DNA of 6,642 nt from Pseudomonadota bacterium (GTDB lineage: Bacteria > Pseudomonadota > Alphaproteobacteria > Rhizobiales > Rhizobiaceae). Of the stretch, positions 1 through 6,463 are shown piece after piece; position 1 is the stretch's first letter, and the number at the start of each line of letters is the position of its first letter. Made by a program: the position numbers and the translations under genes. The stretch covers positions 1-6,642 of the forward strand of contig JAEWHQ010000110.1 of the NCBI GenBank assembly GCA_023387715.1. Direction: 5' to 3'. The notes under the pieces are model-generated. The model saw only the letters and a program-made list of their open reading frames with translations, was not told the origin of the DNA and made no database searches.

Positions 1-31
1 CGCCGGCTCTGACCAATTGAGCTACAGGCCC
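1..31 (-). tRNA. tRNA gene, 5' half only (runs off left edge); identity unresolved, possibly a CAU-anticodon tRNA
   Basis: Read on the minus strand from 31 to 1, the sequence gives a 7-base acceptor strand (GGGCCTG), T8 and A9, a D stem GCTC/GAGC enclosing the loop AATTGGTCA, and then the start of an anticodon stem. This is the standard 5' half of a bacterial tRNA. The anticodon and the 3' half lie outside the window, so identity cannot be read. The acceptor and D-arm resemble what I recall of alphaproteobacterial tRNAs with a CAU anticodon (elongator Met or Ile2), but that is only a guess. Confidence 0.85.
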
Positions 32-75
32 CACGCACCAACTGACCTAAACGAAAAATATATGTTAGACAAGCT

Positions 76-94
76 GGCAATTGTTACAATTGCC
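76..94. repeat. Perfect 19-bp dyad, possible operator between tRNA and bp26-like gene
   Basis: The arms GGCAATTGT (76-84) and ACAATTGCC (86-94) are perfect reverse complements around a single central T. The dyad lies in the divergent gap between the leftward tRNA and the rightward secreted-protein gene. It covers the predicted -35 element of the latter. No T-run follows on either strand, so it does not look like a terminator. A repressor or activator site is an inference. Confidence 0.5.
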
Positions 95-110
95 CTAATC
101 CGCACATAAT
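81..110 (+). promoter_or_regulatory. Predicted sigma-70 type promoter of the bp26-like gene
   Basis: TTGTTA (81-86) and CATAAT (105-110) are separated by 18 bases and lie about 50 bases upstream of the start codon. The -10 element matches the consensus at five of six positions and the -35 at four of six. The -35 falls inside the dyad at 76-94. No transcript start is known. Confidence 0.4.
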
Positions 111-123
111 CAGTTGCAAAACT

Positions 124-143
124 GAAAATTGAGACCAATTTTC
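124..143 (+). promoter_or_regulatory. Hairpin in the 5' leader of the bp26-like gene
   Basis: GAAAATTG (124-131) and CAATTTTC (136-143) are perfect 8-bp complements with the 4-base loop AGAC. The hairpin ends four bases before the Shine-Dalgarno sequence AGGAG (148-152). If the predicted promoter is right, it forms near the 5' end of the mRNA. It could protect the transcript or tune ribosome access, or be a protein-binding dyad in DNA; the sequence does not decide this. Confidence 0.4.
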
Positions 144-157
144 CAACAGGAGACATT

Positions 158-928
158 ATGACAACACGTGCGAAAGTTTTTTTAGTAGCTTCATTGTCAC
201 TTACAGCAGTGGCGGCAACTGCGCTCGTCAGCGTTTTTCCCGCTTCCGCAATTGCTCAAGAGAATCAAATGAAAAAAAGAACTTCCCGTATTACCGTCAC
301 TGGCGAAGGCGAAATGAATGTTGCGCCTGATATGGCTCTCCTTAATCTGTCTGTGCTGCGTGAAGCAGAAACAGCGCGTGATGCGCTGACCCAAAATAAT
401 GAAGCGATGGACAAGGTTCTGTCGGCGATGAAAGAGGCAGGCGTTGAACCACGCGACCTGCAAACCGGCGGCTTCAATATTCAGCCACGCTATATTTATC
501 CTGATGACAAAAATGGTCTGACCCAACCGAAAATCTCCGGTTATTCGGTGTCCAATTCTTTGAGCGTGCGTGTGCGTGATCTGACCAAGCTTGGCAATAT
601 TCTTGATACATCGGTGACACTGGGCGTTAATCAGGGCGGCGATGTCAGCTTCGTTAATGACAATCCGTCAGCAACAATCACTGAAGCGCGCAAGCGTGCT
701 GTTGCCGATGCGATTGCAAAGGCTAAAACCTTGACCGATGCTGCAGGTGTTGGCCTTGGTGATGTGTTAGAAATCAATGAAACATCGCGCCGTCCGGCTC
801 CGGTTCCGATGATGCGCGGTAAAATGCTGGCGATGGAAGCTGCTGCACCAGCTGATTCCGTGCCAATGTCTGCCGGTGAAAACACCTATAATGTTTCCGT
901 CACGGTTACCTTTGCGCTGAAGCAGTAA
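158..928 (+). CDS. bp26: Secreted SIMPL-domain (DUF541) protein, BP26/Omp28-like
   Basis: This 256-residue protein has a clear signal peptide: basic start (R4, K6), hydrophobic core about 7-28, and likely cleavage after AIA at 31-33, leaving a mature protein starting QENQ. The mature part (about 44-254) is a SIMPL/DUF541 domain. By recall it matches Brucella BP26 (Omp28) in many blocks, including [29 protein letters not shown] and [22 protein letters not shown]26 is a periplasmic immunogen that forms ring-like oligomers; its cellular role is not settled. The start is fixed by AGGAG at 148-152, five bases before the ATG. It is a single-gene unit, with its own predicted promoter before it and a strong terminator after it. 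Assignment to the SIMPL family is secure; BP26 orthology rests on memory, without an alignment. Confidence 0.93.
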   Translation: MTTRAKVFLVASLSLTAVAATALVSVFPASAIAQENQMKKRTSRITVTGEGEMNVAPDMALLNLSVLREAETARDALTQNNEAMDKVLSAMKEAGVEPRDLQTGGFNIQPRYIYPDDKNGLTQPKISGYSVSNSLSVRVRDLTKLGNILDTSVTLGVNQGGDVSFVNDNPSATITEARKRAVADAIAKAKTLTDAAGVGLGDVLEINETSRRPAPVPMMRGKMLAMEAAAPADSVPMSAGENTYNVSVTVTFALKQ

Positions 929-951
929 GTTTTCAGGCAATAATAAACAAG

Positions 952-988
952 AAAGCCTGACTGGTTTGTCGCCAGTCAGGCTTTTTTT
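952..988 (+). terminator. Rho-independent terminator of the bp26-like gene
   Basis: GCCTGACTGG (955-964) pairs perfectly with CCAGTCAGGC (972-981) around a 7-base loop, extended by AAA/TTT pairs and followed by seven Ts (982-988). It starts 23 bases after the stop codon. On the minus strand the same stem is followed only by TTTCTT, so it could weakly stop the leftward ycgN-like transcript as well. Confidence 0.93.
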
Positions 989-1058
989 ATGCAAAAATTG
1001 ATAGTAGCAAAATGGCGATGCCGGTTGCCTGAAGTGTCACTTTGTTTTCAAGGGACTT

Positions 1059-1508
1059 TCAGCCGGACACACCAACCATATGCGGAATGTAATCTTCGTC
1101 TTCTTCCATTTCATGGTCGTAAGCAGTGATTTTGCCTTTAACGGAAATACCTGCTTCATGCACGGTTTCGGAGCTGCCCGACACAAGCGGGTGCCACCAA
1201 TGCAGATCCTGCCCCTGAGCGACCAATAAATAGGCGCAAGTCGGCGGCAGCCAATCCACTTCATTGACGATTTCGGGGGTTAGAAAAATACAATCCGGAA
1301 CGATTTTCTTTCGGTTTTTATAATCCGAACACTGACAGGTATTATTGTCGAGCAAGGTGCAGGCAACAGTAGTGAAATAAATTTCGTCGGTGTCGAAGTC
1401 GCGCAATTTATGCAGGCAGCACTGACCGCAACCATCACACAGGCTTTCCCATTCCTGCCGGTTCATTTCTTCAAGGGTTTTGCGCTGCCAGAAGGGTTGT
1501 TGGGTCAT
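1059..1508 (-). CDS. ycgN: YcgN/UPF0260 family cysteine-cluster protein (YkgJ-like)
   Basis: This 149-residue protein has about the usual length of the YcgN (UPF0260) family. It opens with the family signature [20 protein letters not shown] (5-24) and the cluster CDGCGQCC (24-31). Then come [12 protein letters not shown] (39-50), TCQCSDY (57-63), PDC (71-73) and [11 protein letters not shown] (85-95). Nine cysteines (24, 27, 30, 31, 50, 58, 60, 73, 91) are spaced as in metal- or iron-sulfur-binding clusters; whether they bind a cluster here is inferred from the YkgJ-type zinc/iron-chelating domain. The biological role of the family is not established. No good Shine-Dalgarno precedes the ATG at 1508, but the start agrees with the family N-terminus as recalled from E. 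coli YcgN. It is transcribed convergently with the gene at 158-928 and does not appear to share an operon with any neighbour. Confidence 0.93.
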   Translation of the reverse strand: MTQQPFWQRKTLEEMNRQEWESLCDGCGQCCLHKLRDFDTDEIYFTTVACTLLDNNTCQCSDYKNRKKIVPDCIFLTPEIVNEVDWLPPTCAYLLVAQGQDLHWWHPLVSGSSETVHEAGISVKGKITAYDHEMEEDEDYIPHMVGVSG

Positions 1509-1551
1509 GCTATGGAAAGGGTCACTTTTAATCTGGAGTTACGGTGCTGGT

Positions 1552-1580
1552 TGCATAGTCTTCACATATGGTTTTGTGAA
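1552..1580 (-). promoter_or_regulatory. Possible promoter of the ycgN-like gene
   Basis: On the minus strand TTCACA (1580-1575) and TATGCA (1557-1552) are separated by 17 bases, about 45 bases before the ATG at 1508. The -35 matches the consensus at five of six positions; the -10 is poor. The same stretch forms an imperfect operator-like dyad, TTCACA-N8-TGTGAA (1561-1580). Confidence 0.25.
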
Positions 1581-2077
1581 GGCGGCATATTGCAACGGCA
1601 AAGAGAGTATGCGGCCAGCAGGCTAGATGCGAAAAGAGCCATTTTCAGTATAAGTAATACCTCAAACGGCCTGCCGAATTACTATGCGAAAGAATTATTC
1701 TCTGATTGTAGCAAAGGCAGCGGCGTGAGTCTCGCTCATTCCGGTTAAAAGATCTAAATGCGGCAATTAAGGCAAAAGCCGCTGCATTATCCGGCTAAAA
1801 CTTAAACAGTTTCAATAATAGTTGTGGAATAAGGGGCTAGCGCTCAGGCAAAAGCGCATTCAGACTGATTTACGTAGACGCACCTATCTGATAATGGCAA
1901 AATCAAGGCAATAAGGTGATCGGTATTTTCAGTGGCGATTGTCTGCGGCTTAACCGGCAGGTCACTTGGCTCAGATGCAATTTAGCAAATGCTCCAATGA
2001 ATATAATGCTGGTGATGTAGTATTTCGACGAAGTTTTGACTGCTTCGGTATAAACTGACAGTAGAGCGACGAAAAAA

Positions 2078-2159
2078 TACAGGTCATATGTGAAATAACG
2101 CCTGTAGTGGCGCATGATATTCTAGCACTGTATTGGGCAAATATGCCAGGAGGCTAAAT
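2078..2159 (+). promoter_or_regulatory. Structured leader of the permease gene with competing helices
   Basis: TACAGG (2078-2083) can pair with CCTGTA (2101-2106). Alternatively TGTAGTG (2103-2109) can pair with CACTGTA (2126-2132) through seven pairs, two of them G-U. The two helices share bases 2103-2106 and cannot form together. A third hairpin, GGCA-AATA-TGCC (2136-2147), ends directly against the Shine-Dalgarno AGGAGG (2148-2153). The arrangement is compatible with a translational switch but each helix is short. It matches no riboswitch class that I can recognise by eye. Confidence 0.3.
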
Positions 2160-3452
2160 ATGCTGGAAAAGCTTTTTAAGCTTAAGGAACACGGCACATC
2201 GGTAAGGACGGAAGTCATTGCCGGTGTTACAACATTCCTGACAATGTCTTACATCCTGTTCGTTAACCCGGACATTCTGTCGTCAACCGGTATGGACAAA
2301 AACGCGATTTTTGTTGCAACTTGTCTGGCAGCAGCTTTGGGTTCGATCGTGATGGCACTGGTCGCCAACTGGCCGATCGGTATGGCTCCTGGTATGGGGC
2401 TCAACGCGTTCTTCGCTTTCACCGTTGTCGGTGCCATGGGCTTCTCCTGGCAGCAGGCACTGGGTGCAGTTTTCATTTCAGGTATCATCTTCCTGCTTTT
2501 GACTGTCACTGGTGTGCGTCGTTGGTTGATTGAAGGTATTCCGATGTCCCTGCGCAGCGCGATTGCTGCCGGTATCGGTCTGTTCCTTGGTCTCGTCGGC
2601 CTGAAAAGCGCAGGTATCGTTGTCGACAATCCAGCCACGCTGGTTGGCCTTGGCGATCTGACAAACACCGGTACTTTGCTTGCAATCCTCGGCTTCTTCA
2701 TCATTGCTGCTCTGGACGCCATGAAAGTTCGTGGTTCGATCCTGATCGGTATTCTGGCGATCACCATTTTGTCGATGATCCTCGGCGTAAGCTCTTTCAA
2801 TGGCATTTTCTCAGCGCCTCCAAGCATCACCTCAACCTTCTTGCAGCTTGACATTATGAGTGTTCTGCATGTTGGCTTCATTCAGGTGATCATCGTCTTT
2901 GTTCTGGTTGAAGTCTTTGACGCAACCGGCACGCTGATTGGTGTTTCCAAGCGCGCTGGCCTGATGCCTGAAGGCAAGCCAAACCGTTTAAGCAAAGCTT
3001 TGTTTGCTGACAGCACCGCCATCATCGGTGGCTCGCTGATCGGTACCAGCTCGACAACCGCTTATGTTGAAAGTGCTGCCGGTGTGCAGGCTGGTGGCCG
3101 TACAGGTCTGACAGCTGCTGTGGTTGGTGTTCTCTTCCTCGCTGCCTTGTTCATTTCACCACTTGCTTCCGCAGTTCCTGCTGTCGCAACTGCACCGGCA
3201 TTGATTTATGTTGCATGCTTGATGATGCGTGAAATGGCAGAAATCGAGTGGGATGATGTAACCAATGCAAGCTCTGCTGCAATGACCGTGCTGGCAATTC
3301 CGCTGACATATTCTATTGCAAACGGTCTGGCTTTCGGCTTCATTTCCTATGTTGTGCTGAAAACTGCAACCGGTAAAGTGCGTGATGTGCATCCTGCAAC
3401 ATGGATTGTCGCTGCACTCTTCGTCATCCGTTATGCCTTCTTTGCTGAATAA
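2160..3452 (+). CDS. NCS2-family purine base permease (AzgA/GhxP-like)
   Basis: This 430-residue inner-membrane transporter belongs to the AzgA-like branch of nucleobase:cation symporter-2 (COG2252), whose characterised members carry adenine, guanine or hypoxanthine with protons. Family marks are GTSVRTEVIAGVTTFLTMSY (12-31), the loop NWPIGMAPGMGLNAFF (70-85), DATGTLIGVSKRAGL (254-268) and GTSSTTAYVESAAGV (295-309). The last two correspond to the substrate-site helices with acidic residues D254 and E304. Many hydrophobic segments fit the usual 13-14 helices. ATG at 2160 is chosen because AGGAGG (2148-2153) sits six bases before it; a TTG at 2133 would put that Shine-Dalgarno inside the gene. 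A neighbouring ureide operon supports purine uptake for catabolism. The exact substrate cannot be read; urate is less likely in this branch. Confidence 0.93.
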   Translation: MLEKLFKLKEHGTSVRTEVIAGVTTFLTMSYILFVNPDILSSTGMDKNAIFVATCLAAALGSIVMALVANWPIGMAPGMGLNAFFAFTVVGAMGFSWQQALGAVFISGIIFLLLTVTGVRRWLIEGIPMSLRSAIAAGIGLFLGLVGLKSAGIVVDNPATLVGLGDLTNTGTLLAILGFFIIAALDAMKVRGSILIGILAITILSMILGVSSFNGIFSAPPSITSTFLQLDIMSVLHVGFIQVIIVFVLVEVFDATGTLIGVSKRAGLMPEGKPNRLSKALFADSTAIIGGSLIGTSSTTAYVESAAGVQAGGRTGLTAAVVGVLFLAALFISPLASAVPAVATAPALIYVACLMMREMAEIEWDDVTNASSAAMTVLAIPLTYSIANGLAFGFISYVVLKTATGKVRDVHPATWIVAALFVIRYAFFAE

Positions 3453-3472
3453 GATCAGCTAAGAGCATTATT

Positions 3473-3512
3473 AAAAAGCCCCGCCGGTCAGCAGATCGGC
3501 GGGGCTTTTTTT
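3473..3512. terminator. Bidirectional terminator between permease and ureide operon
   Basis: GCCCCGCCG (3478-3486) pairs perfectly with CGGCGGGGC (3497-3505) around a 10-base loop, flanked by AAAAA (3473-3477) and TTTTTTT (3506-3512). On the plus strand the GC-rich stem and seven Ts end the permease transcript 20 bases after its stop. On the minus strand the five Ts can end the ureide operon after the ureidoglycolate lyase gene. Confidence 0.93.
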
Positions 3513-3528
3513 AATGGTTATGACAGGT

Positions 3529-4020
3529 TTATTTAATCAGATAGGGATTTGGAAAAAAGAATTCCTGCAAGTTGTTTTCATCGCCGCCACGATCAATCAC
3601 CAGAAAGTCACATGGCTTGTTTAAAGGGGTCAGAACCCCGTGCCAGACATTGCGATGAATATTGATGCCTTGGCCGCTTTGGGTGATGAAGGCCTGTGGC
3701 CTTGCCGGACCTTCGCCGGTATCATGCGCCACAATCACCAGAAATGGCTCAGAGGACAGCGGCATAAATGCCTGACTGCCATAAGGGTGCCGCTCTACCA
3801 TATTGAGATGAAAGGGCAGGCCATAAGGTTTGGCGCTGAAAATATTAATCAAGACCCGCGCATTGGTGCCGGTGGCTTCCACTTTCGCCAAATCATGATG
3901 GCGCAGGCAATTGCCCTGATTAATATGATAAGATGAAGGTGCTTGGGTTTTACAAATAATGTCACCGAAGGGCGCAAAGGCTGAGGCCGTCAACGGGCTG
4001 ATCTTGATGGTATTTTGCAT
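3529..4020 (-). CDS. allA: Ureidoglycolate lyase
   Basis: This 163-residue enzyme matches the length of E. coli AllA (about 160). The family splits (S)-ureidoglycolate into glyoxylate and urea, the last step of the ureide path, in the cytoplasm. Recognisable blocks are FAPFGDII (15-22), HHDLAKVE (41-48), VERHPYGSQAFMPL (75-88), GQGINIHRNVWHGVLTPL (116-133) and FLVIDRGG (139-146). The fold is cupin-like. ATG at 4020 is chosen because its N-terminus lines up with E. coli AllA as recalled. An in-frame TTG at 4050 would add ten residues and overlap the upstream gene. The gene starts four bases after the stop of the aminohydrolase gene and has only a distant AGG as ribosome site, so translational coupling is likely. 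It is the last gene of the operon and is followed by the bidirectional terminator. Confidence 0.95.
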   Translation of the reverse strand: MQNTIKISPLTASAFAPFGDIICKTQAPSSYHINQGNCLRHHDLAKVEATGTNARVLINIFSAKPYGLPFHLNMVERHPYGSQAFMPLSSEPFLVIVAHDTGEGPARPQAFITQSGQGINIHRNVWHGVLTPLNKPCDFLVIDRGGDENNLQEFFFPNPYLIK

Positions 4021-4024
4021 AAGA

Positions 4025-4879
4025 TTAGAACCTGCGAAATGGTGAACCAAGCTTCATATGACGATTGACGTCTTTATAAAGCAGATAGCGGAATTTGCCG
4101 GGGCCACCTGCATAGCAAGCCTGCGGGCAAAATGCACGCAGCCACATGAAATCACCGGCTTCCACCTCGACCCAGTCTTTATTCAAACGATAAACCGCTT
4201 TGCCTTCCAGCACATAAAGGCCGTGTTCCATCACATGGGTTTCGGCAAAAGGAATAACTGCGCCCGGTTCAAAAGTGACAATGGTCATATGCATATCATG
4301 GCGCAGATCTTGCGGATCAACAAAGCGGGTGGTCGCCCATTTGCCTTCCGTGTGCGCCATCGGGCTTGGGGTGATATCTTTTTCATTGGTGAAGAAAGCT
4401 TCCGGCACATCAATGCCCTCCACCTGCTCATAAAGCTTGCGCACCCAGTGGAACCGCACCGGCTTGTCTGAGTTGTTTTTCACCTGCCAGTCGCTGGCGG
4501 GCGGAATAAAGGCAAAACCACCTTCATTCATGACGTGTTTCTGGCCGGAAAGCGTAATGGTGAGTTCGCCTTCAACCACGAAAATAGCGCCCTCCGCGCC
4601 TTCATCCGGCTCCGGTTTATCACTGCCGCCTTGTGGCTGAACTTCCATAATATATTGCGAGAAAGTTTCAGCAAAACCGGATAGTGGACGCGATAAAACC
4701 CAAGCCCGCGTCTTATCCCAGAAAGGCAGATAGCTGGTGACGATATCCATCATCGTGCCTTTAGGCAGCAGCGCATAGCTTTCGGTGAAAACCGCCCGGT
4801 CGGTCATGATTTGTGTTTGCGGAGGCTGACCACCATGCGGGGCATAATATTGGGCGGTTTTATTTTGAACGTCAGTCAT
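4025..4879 (-). CDS. allE: (S)-ureidoglycine aminohydrolase, bicupin
   Basis: This enzyme of the AllE/UGlyAH family removes ammonia from (S)-ureidoglycine to give (S)-ureidoglycolate. With ATG at 4879 it has 284 residues. An in-frame GTG at 4885 would add two, but that GTG lies inside the Shine-Dalgarno GGAG (4888-4885), so the ATG is preferred. It has two cupin halves, roughly 70-150 and 195-275. The second carries ETHVMEH and a later Q: E213, H215, H219 and Q253. That E-x-H-x3-H ... Q spacing equals, from memory, the Mn-binding set of the plant enzyme. The upstream fusion gene's TGA (4884-4882) sits inside the ribosome-site region, which suggests coupled translation. Database records often call such proteins bifunctional allantoicase/ureidoglycine aminohydrolase; nothing here supports allantoicase activity. 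Confidence 0.94.
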   Translation of the reverse strand: MTDVQNKTAQYYAPHGGQPPQTQIMTDRAVFTESYALLPKGTMMDIVTSYLPFWDKTRAWVLSRPLSGFAETFSQYIMEVQPQGGSDKPEPDEGAEGAIFVVEGELTITLSGQKHVMNEGGFAFIPPASDWQVKNNSDKPVRFHWVRKLYEQVEGIDVPEAFFTNEKDITPSPMAHTEGKWATTRFVDPQDLRHDMHMTIVTFEPGAVIPFAETHVMEHGLYVLEGKAVYRLNKDWVEVEAGDFMWLRAFCPQACYAGGPGKFRYLLYKDVNRHMKLGSPFRRF

Positions 4880-4881
4880 AT

Positions 4882-6297
4882 TCACTCCGGTAAAATGCTA
4901 TTAAGGCGTAATAAGGCGATGCGCTCAACCTGCTGGCAGGCAGTCTCGAATTCTTGTGCGCGCTCGTGGTTGATGCGGGTTTGGAAGGCTTGCAGAATTT
5001 GCGCCTTACTGAGCCCTTTCACGGCAATGATAAACGGAAAGCCGAAACGCTCGACATAGCGCTGGTTAAGCTCGCCGAAGAGGCTGCGTTCTTCATCGGT
5101 TAAGGCATCCAGTCCGGCAGATGCTTGTTCGGCGGTGGATTCTGCGGTGAGGCGTTTGGCTTGCGCCAGCTTTCCGGCCAGGTCCGGATGTGCGCATAAA
5201 ACGCCCAAACGCTCTCCTTCGCTTGCCTGACGGAAGATTGCAGCCATTGCCTCATGCAGCGTGGCGGCATGGTCGTGAGCGCTTGCCAAACCTTGCGCAA
5301 AAGCCCGCTCGGCAATCCATGGCGAATGTTCAAAAACGCTGCCAAATGTTTCGACAAAATCTGCTTTTTCCATCATGGATGGCTTTGGTGTTTTAGGTGC
5401 CGGATGATGTTTGATCCAATGACGGGCAATATCAATGCGGCGTGCCACCCAGACCTTGTCAAAACTTTGCACATAATCAAGAAAGCGGTTGAGCGCTGCC
5501 ATGCGCCCCGGTCTGCCAACAAGGCGGCAGTGAAGGCCGACGGACAGCATCTTTGGTGCGCCGTCCTGACCTTCTTCATAAAGCACATCAAAACTATCTT
5601 TAAGATAATTGAAAAACTGATCACCGGCATTAAACCCTTGCGGGGTCGCAAAGCGCATATCATTGGCATCCAATGTATAAGGCACAATCAAATGCGGGCC
5701 GTGTTCACCGTCCACCCAATAAGGCAATTCATCGGCATAGGAATCGGCAGAATAAACAAATCCGCCTTCTTCCATCACCAGTTTCAATGTGTTTTGTGAT
5801 GGCTTGCCCTGATAAATGCCAAGCGGCCGTTCGCCGGTCAGCTCGGTGTGAAGGCGCACCGCTTCACGAATATGCTGGCGCTCCATATCTTCTTCAAAAT
5901 CTTTATATTCCAGCCAGCGCAATCCGTGACTGGCAATTTCCCAGCCAGCAGATTTCATCGCTTCCACGGCTTGCGGGTTACGCGCCATGGCTTGGGTGAC
6001 ACCATAAACGGTGACCGGCATATTGCGTTTGGTAAAAGCGCGGTGCAGCCGCCAGAAACCGGCGCGCGCACCATATTCATAAATGGATTCCATATTGAGA
6101 TTGCGCTGACCTGCCCATGCCTGCGCACCGACAATTTCTGAAAGCAGACATTCTGATGCCGGATCGCCATCCAGAATACAGCTTTCGCCGCCTTCCTCAT
6201 AATTGATGACAAATTGTACAGCGATATTGGCATTGTCCGGCCATTGCGGATGGGGCGGTTTTTCCCCATAGCCGATCAGATCACGTGGATATTTCAT
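4882..6297 (-). CDS. puuE-uraD: Fused PuuE-type allantoinase and OHCU decarboxylase (UraD)
   Basis: This single 471-residue protein joins two enzymes. Residues about 1-300 are PuuE, the NodB-fold allantoinase derived from polysaccharide deacetylases, reported to work without metal. It shows YPRDLIGYGEKPPHPQWP (3-20), VINYEEGGE (30-38), IASHGLRWLEY (121-131), IYQGKPSQNT (161-170) and LHCRLVGRPGR (255-265). A proline-rich linker (about 298-308) leads to UraD (about 309-471), with HPDLAGK (370-376, H370 the expected catalytic histidine), AESTAEQASAGLDALT (385-400) and FGFPFIIAVKG (418-428). UraD makes (S)-allantoin from 2-oxo-4-hydroxy-4-carboxy-5-ureidoimidazoline and PuuE opens allantoin to allantoate, so the fusion carries two consecutive steps. 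No break or frameshift is visible. It is the first gene of the leftward operon; a modest GGGAA (about 6305-6309) precedes the ATG. Confidence 0.95.
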   Translation of the reverse strand: MKYPRDLIGYGEKPPHPQWPDNANIAVQFVINYEEGGESCILDGDPASECLLSEIVGAQAWAGQRNLNMESIYEYGARAGFWRLHRAFTKRNMPVTVYGVTQAMARNPQAVEAMKSAGWEIASHGLRWLEYKDFEEDMERQHIREAVRLHTELTGERPLGIYQGKPSQNTLKLVMEEGGFVYSADSYADELPYWVDGEHGPHLIVPYTLDANDMRFATPQGFNAGDQFFNYLKDSFDVLYEEGQDGAPKMLSVGLHCRLVGRPGRMAALNRFLDYVQSFDKVWVARRIDIARHWIKHHPAPKTPKPSMMEKADFVETFGSVFEHSPWIAERAFAQGLASAHDHAATLHEAMAAIFRQASEGERLGVLCAHPDLAGKLAQAKRLTAESTAEQASAGLDALTDEERSLFGELNQRYVERFGFPFIIAVKGLSKAQILQAFQTRINHERAQEFETACQQVERIALLRLNSILPE

Positions 6298-6321
6298 GCG
6301 TTTTTCCCGAAACGAACAATA

Positions 6322-6351
6322 AATATGAGGTCATCATATGCTGATTTTGAA
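6322..6351 (-). promoter_or_regulatory. Possible promoter and operator of the ureide operon
   Basis: On the minus strand TTCAAA (6351-6346) and CATATT (6327-6322) are 18 bases apart, placing a start shortly before the puuE-uraD ATG at 6297. An inverted repeat, ATATGA-GGTCA-TCATAT (6323-6339), covers the -10 element and has the AT-rich form of many regulator sites. Both elements match the consensus at only four of six positions, so this is tentative. Confidence 0.3.
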
Positions 6352-6463
6352 CGCTATATTCCCATTGAAATATTTGAAAGTCATCCATCGATTAGAGCGC
6401 TTTTATTGGAAGACAGATTTAGAGATACTGTAGGATAGGGAGATAATACGGGGAGGAATTCGC

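Larger units (their letters stand above)
1509..2159. other. Long stretch without a convincing gene, upstream of the permease
   Basis: About 650 bases separate the ycgN-like start from the permease start. All frames are broken by frequent stops or give unconvincing translations without a Shine-Dalgarno. Visible elements include an imperfect hairpin at 1581-1616 and a GCGCT/AGCGC stem at 1840-1857. There is also a near-repeat CCGG(T/C)TAAAA at 1741-1750 and 1791-1800, a consensus -10 hexamer TATAAT at 2002-2007 without a good -35, and a TTGACT at 2036-2041. The last part (2078-2159) can fold into several helices and is listed separately. A small RNA or decayed gene is possible, but nothing positively identifies one. 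Confidence 0.5.

Noticed and set aside
1..157. Integration site next to the tRNA
   Set aside because: No integrase, direct repeat of the tRNA end or foreign-looking gene is present, and only the 5' half of the tRNA is visible, whereas integration normally uses the 3' end.
1410..1748. Plus-strand open frame of 112 codons overlapping the start of the ycgN-like gene
   Set aside because: Its first third is antisense to the well-supported ycgN-like coding region, it has no recognisable domain, and composition beyond 1508 is not gene-like.
1741..1800. CCGG(T/C)TAAAA near-repeat 50 bases apart as a possible CRISPR or iteron array
   Set aside because: Only two ten-base copies exist with one mismatch and no further units, so it is neither an array nor an origin.
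2071..2106. Minus-strand terminator: TACAGG/CCTGTA stem followed by six Ts
   Set aside because: The stem has only six pairs with a 17-base loop, and no minus-strand gene lies upstream for it to terminate. I prefer it as one helix of the permease leader.
1903..2115. Minus-strand open frame of 70 codons with a hydrophobic stretch
   Set aside because: There is no ribosome site or recognisable family, and the hydrophobic look follows from AT-rich sequence. It lies antisense to the likely permease promoter and leader.
2249..2881. Minus-strand open frame of 210 codons inside the permease gene
   Set aside because: It is a shadow of the permease reading frame, has a basic and proline-rich low-information translation, and matches no family.
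5254..5799. Plus-strand open frame of 181 codons opposite the puuE-uraD gene
   Set aside because: It is antisense to a well-supported enzyme, has no ribosome site, and its translation is not recognisable.
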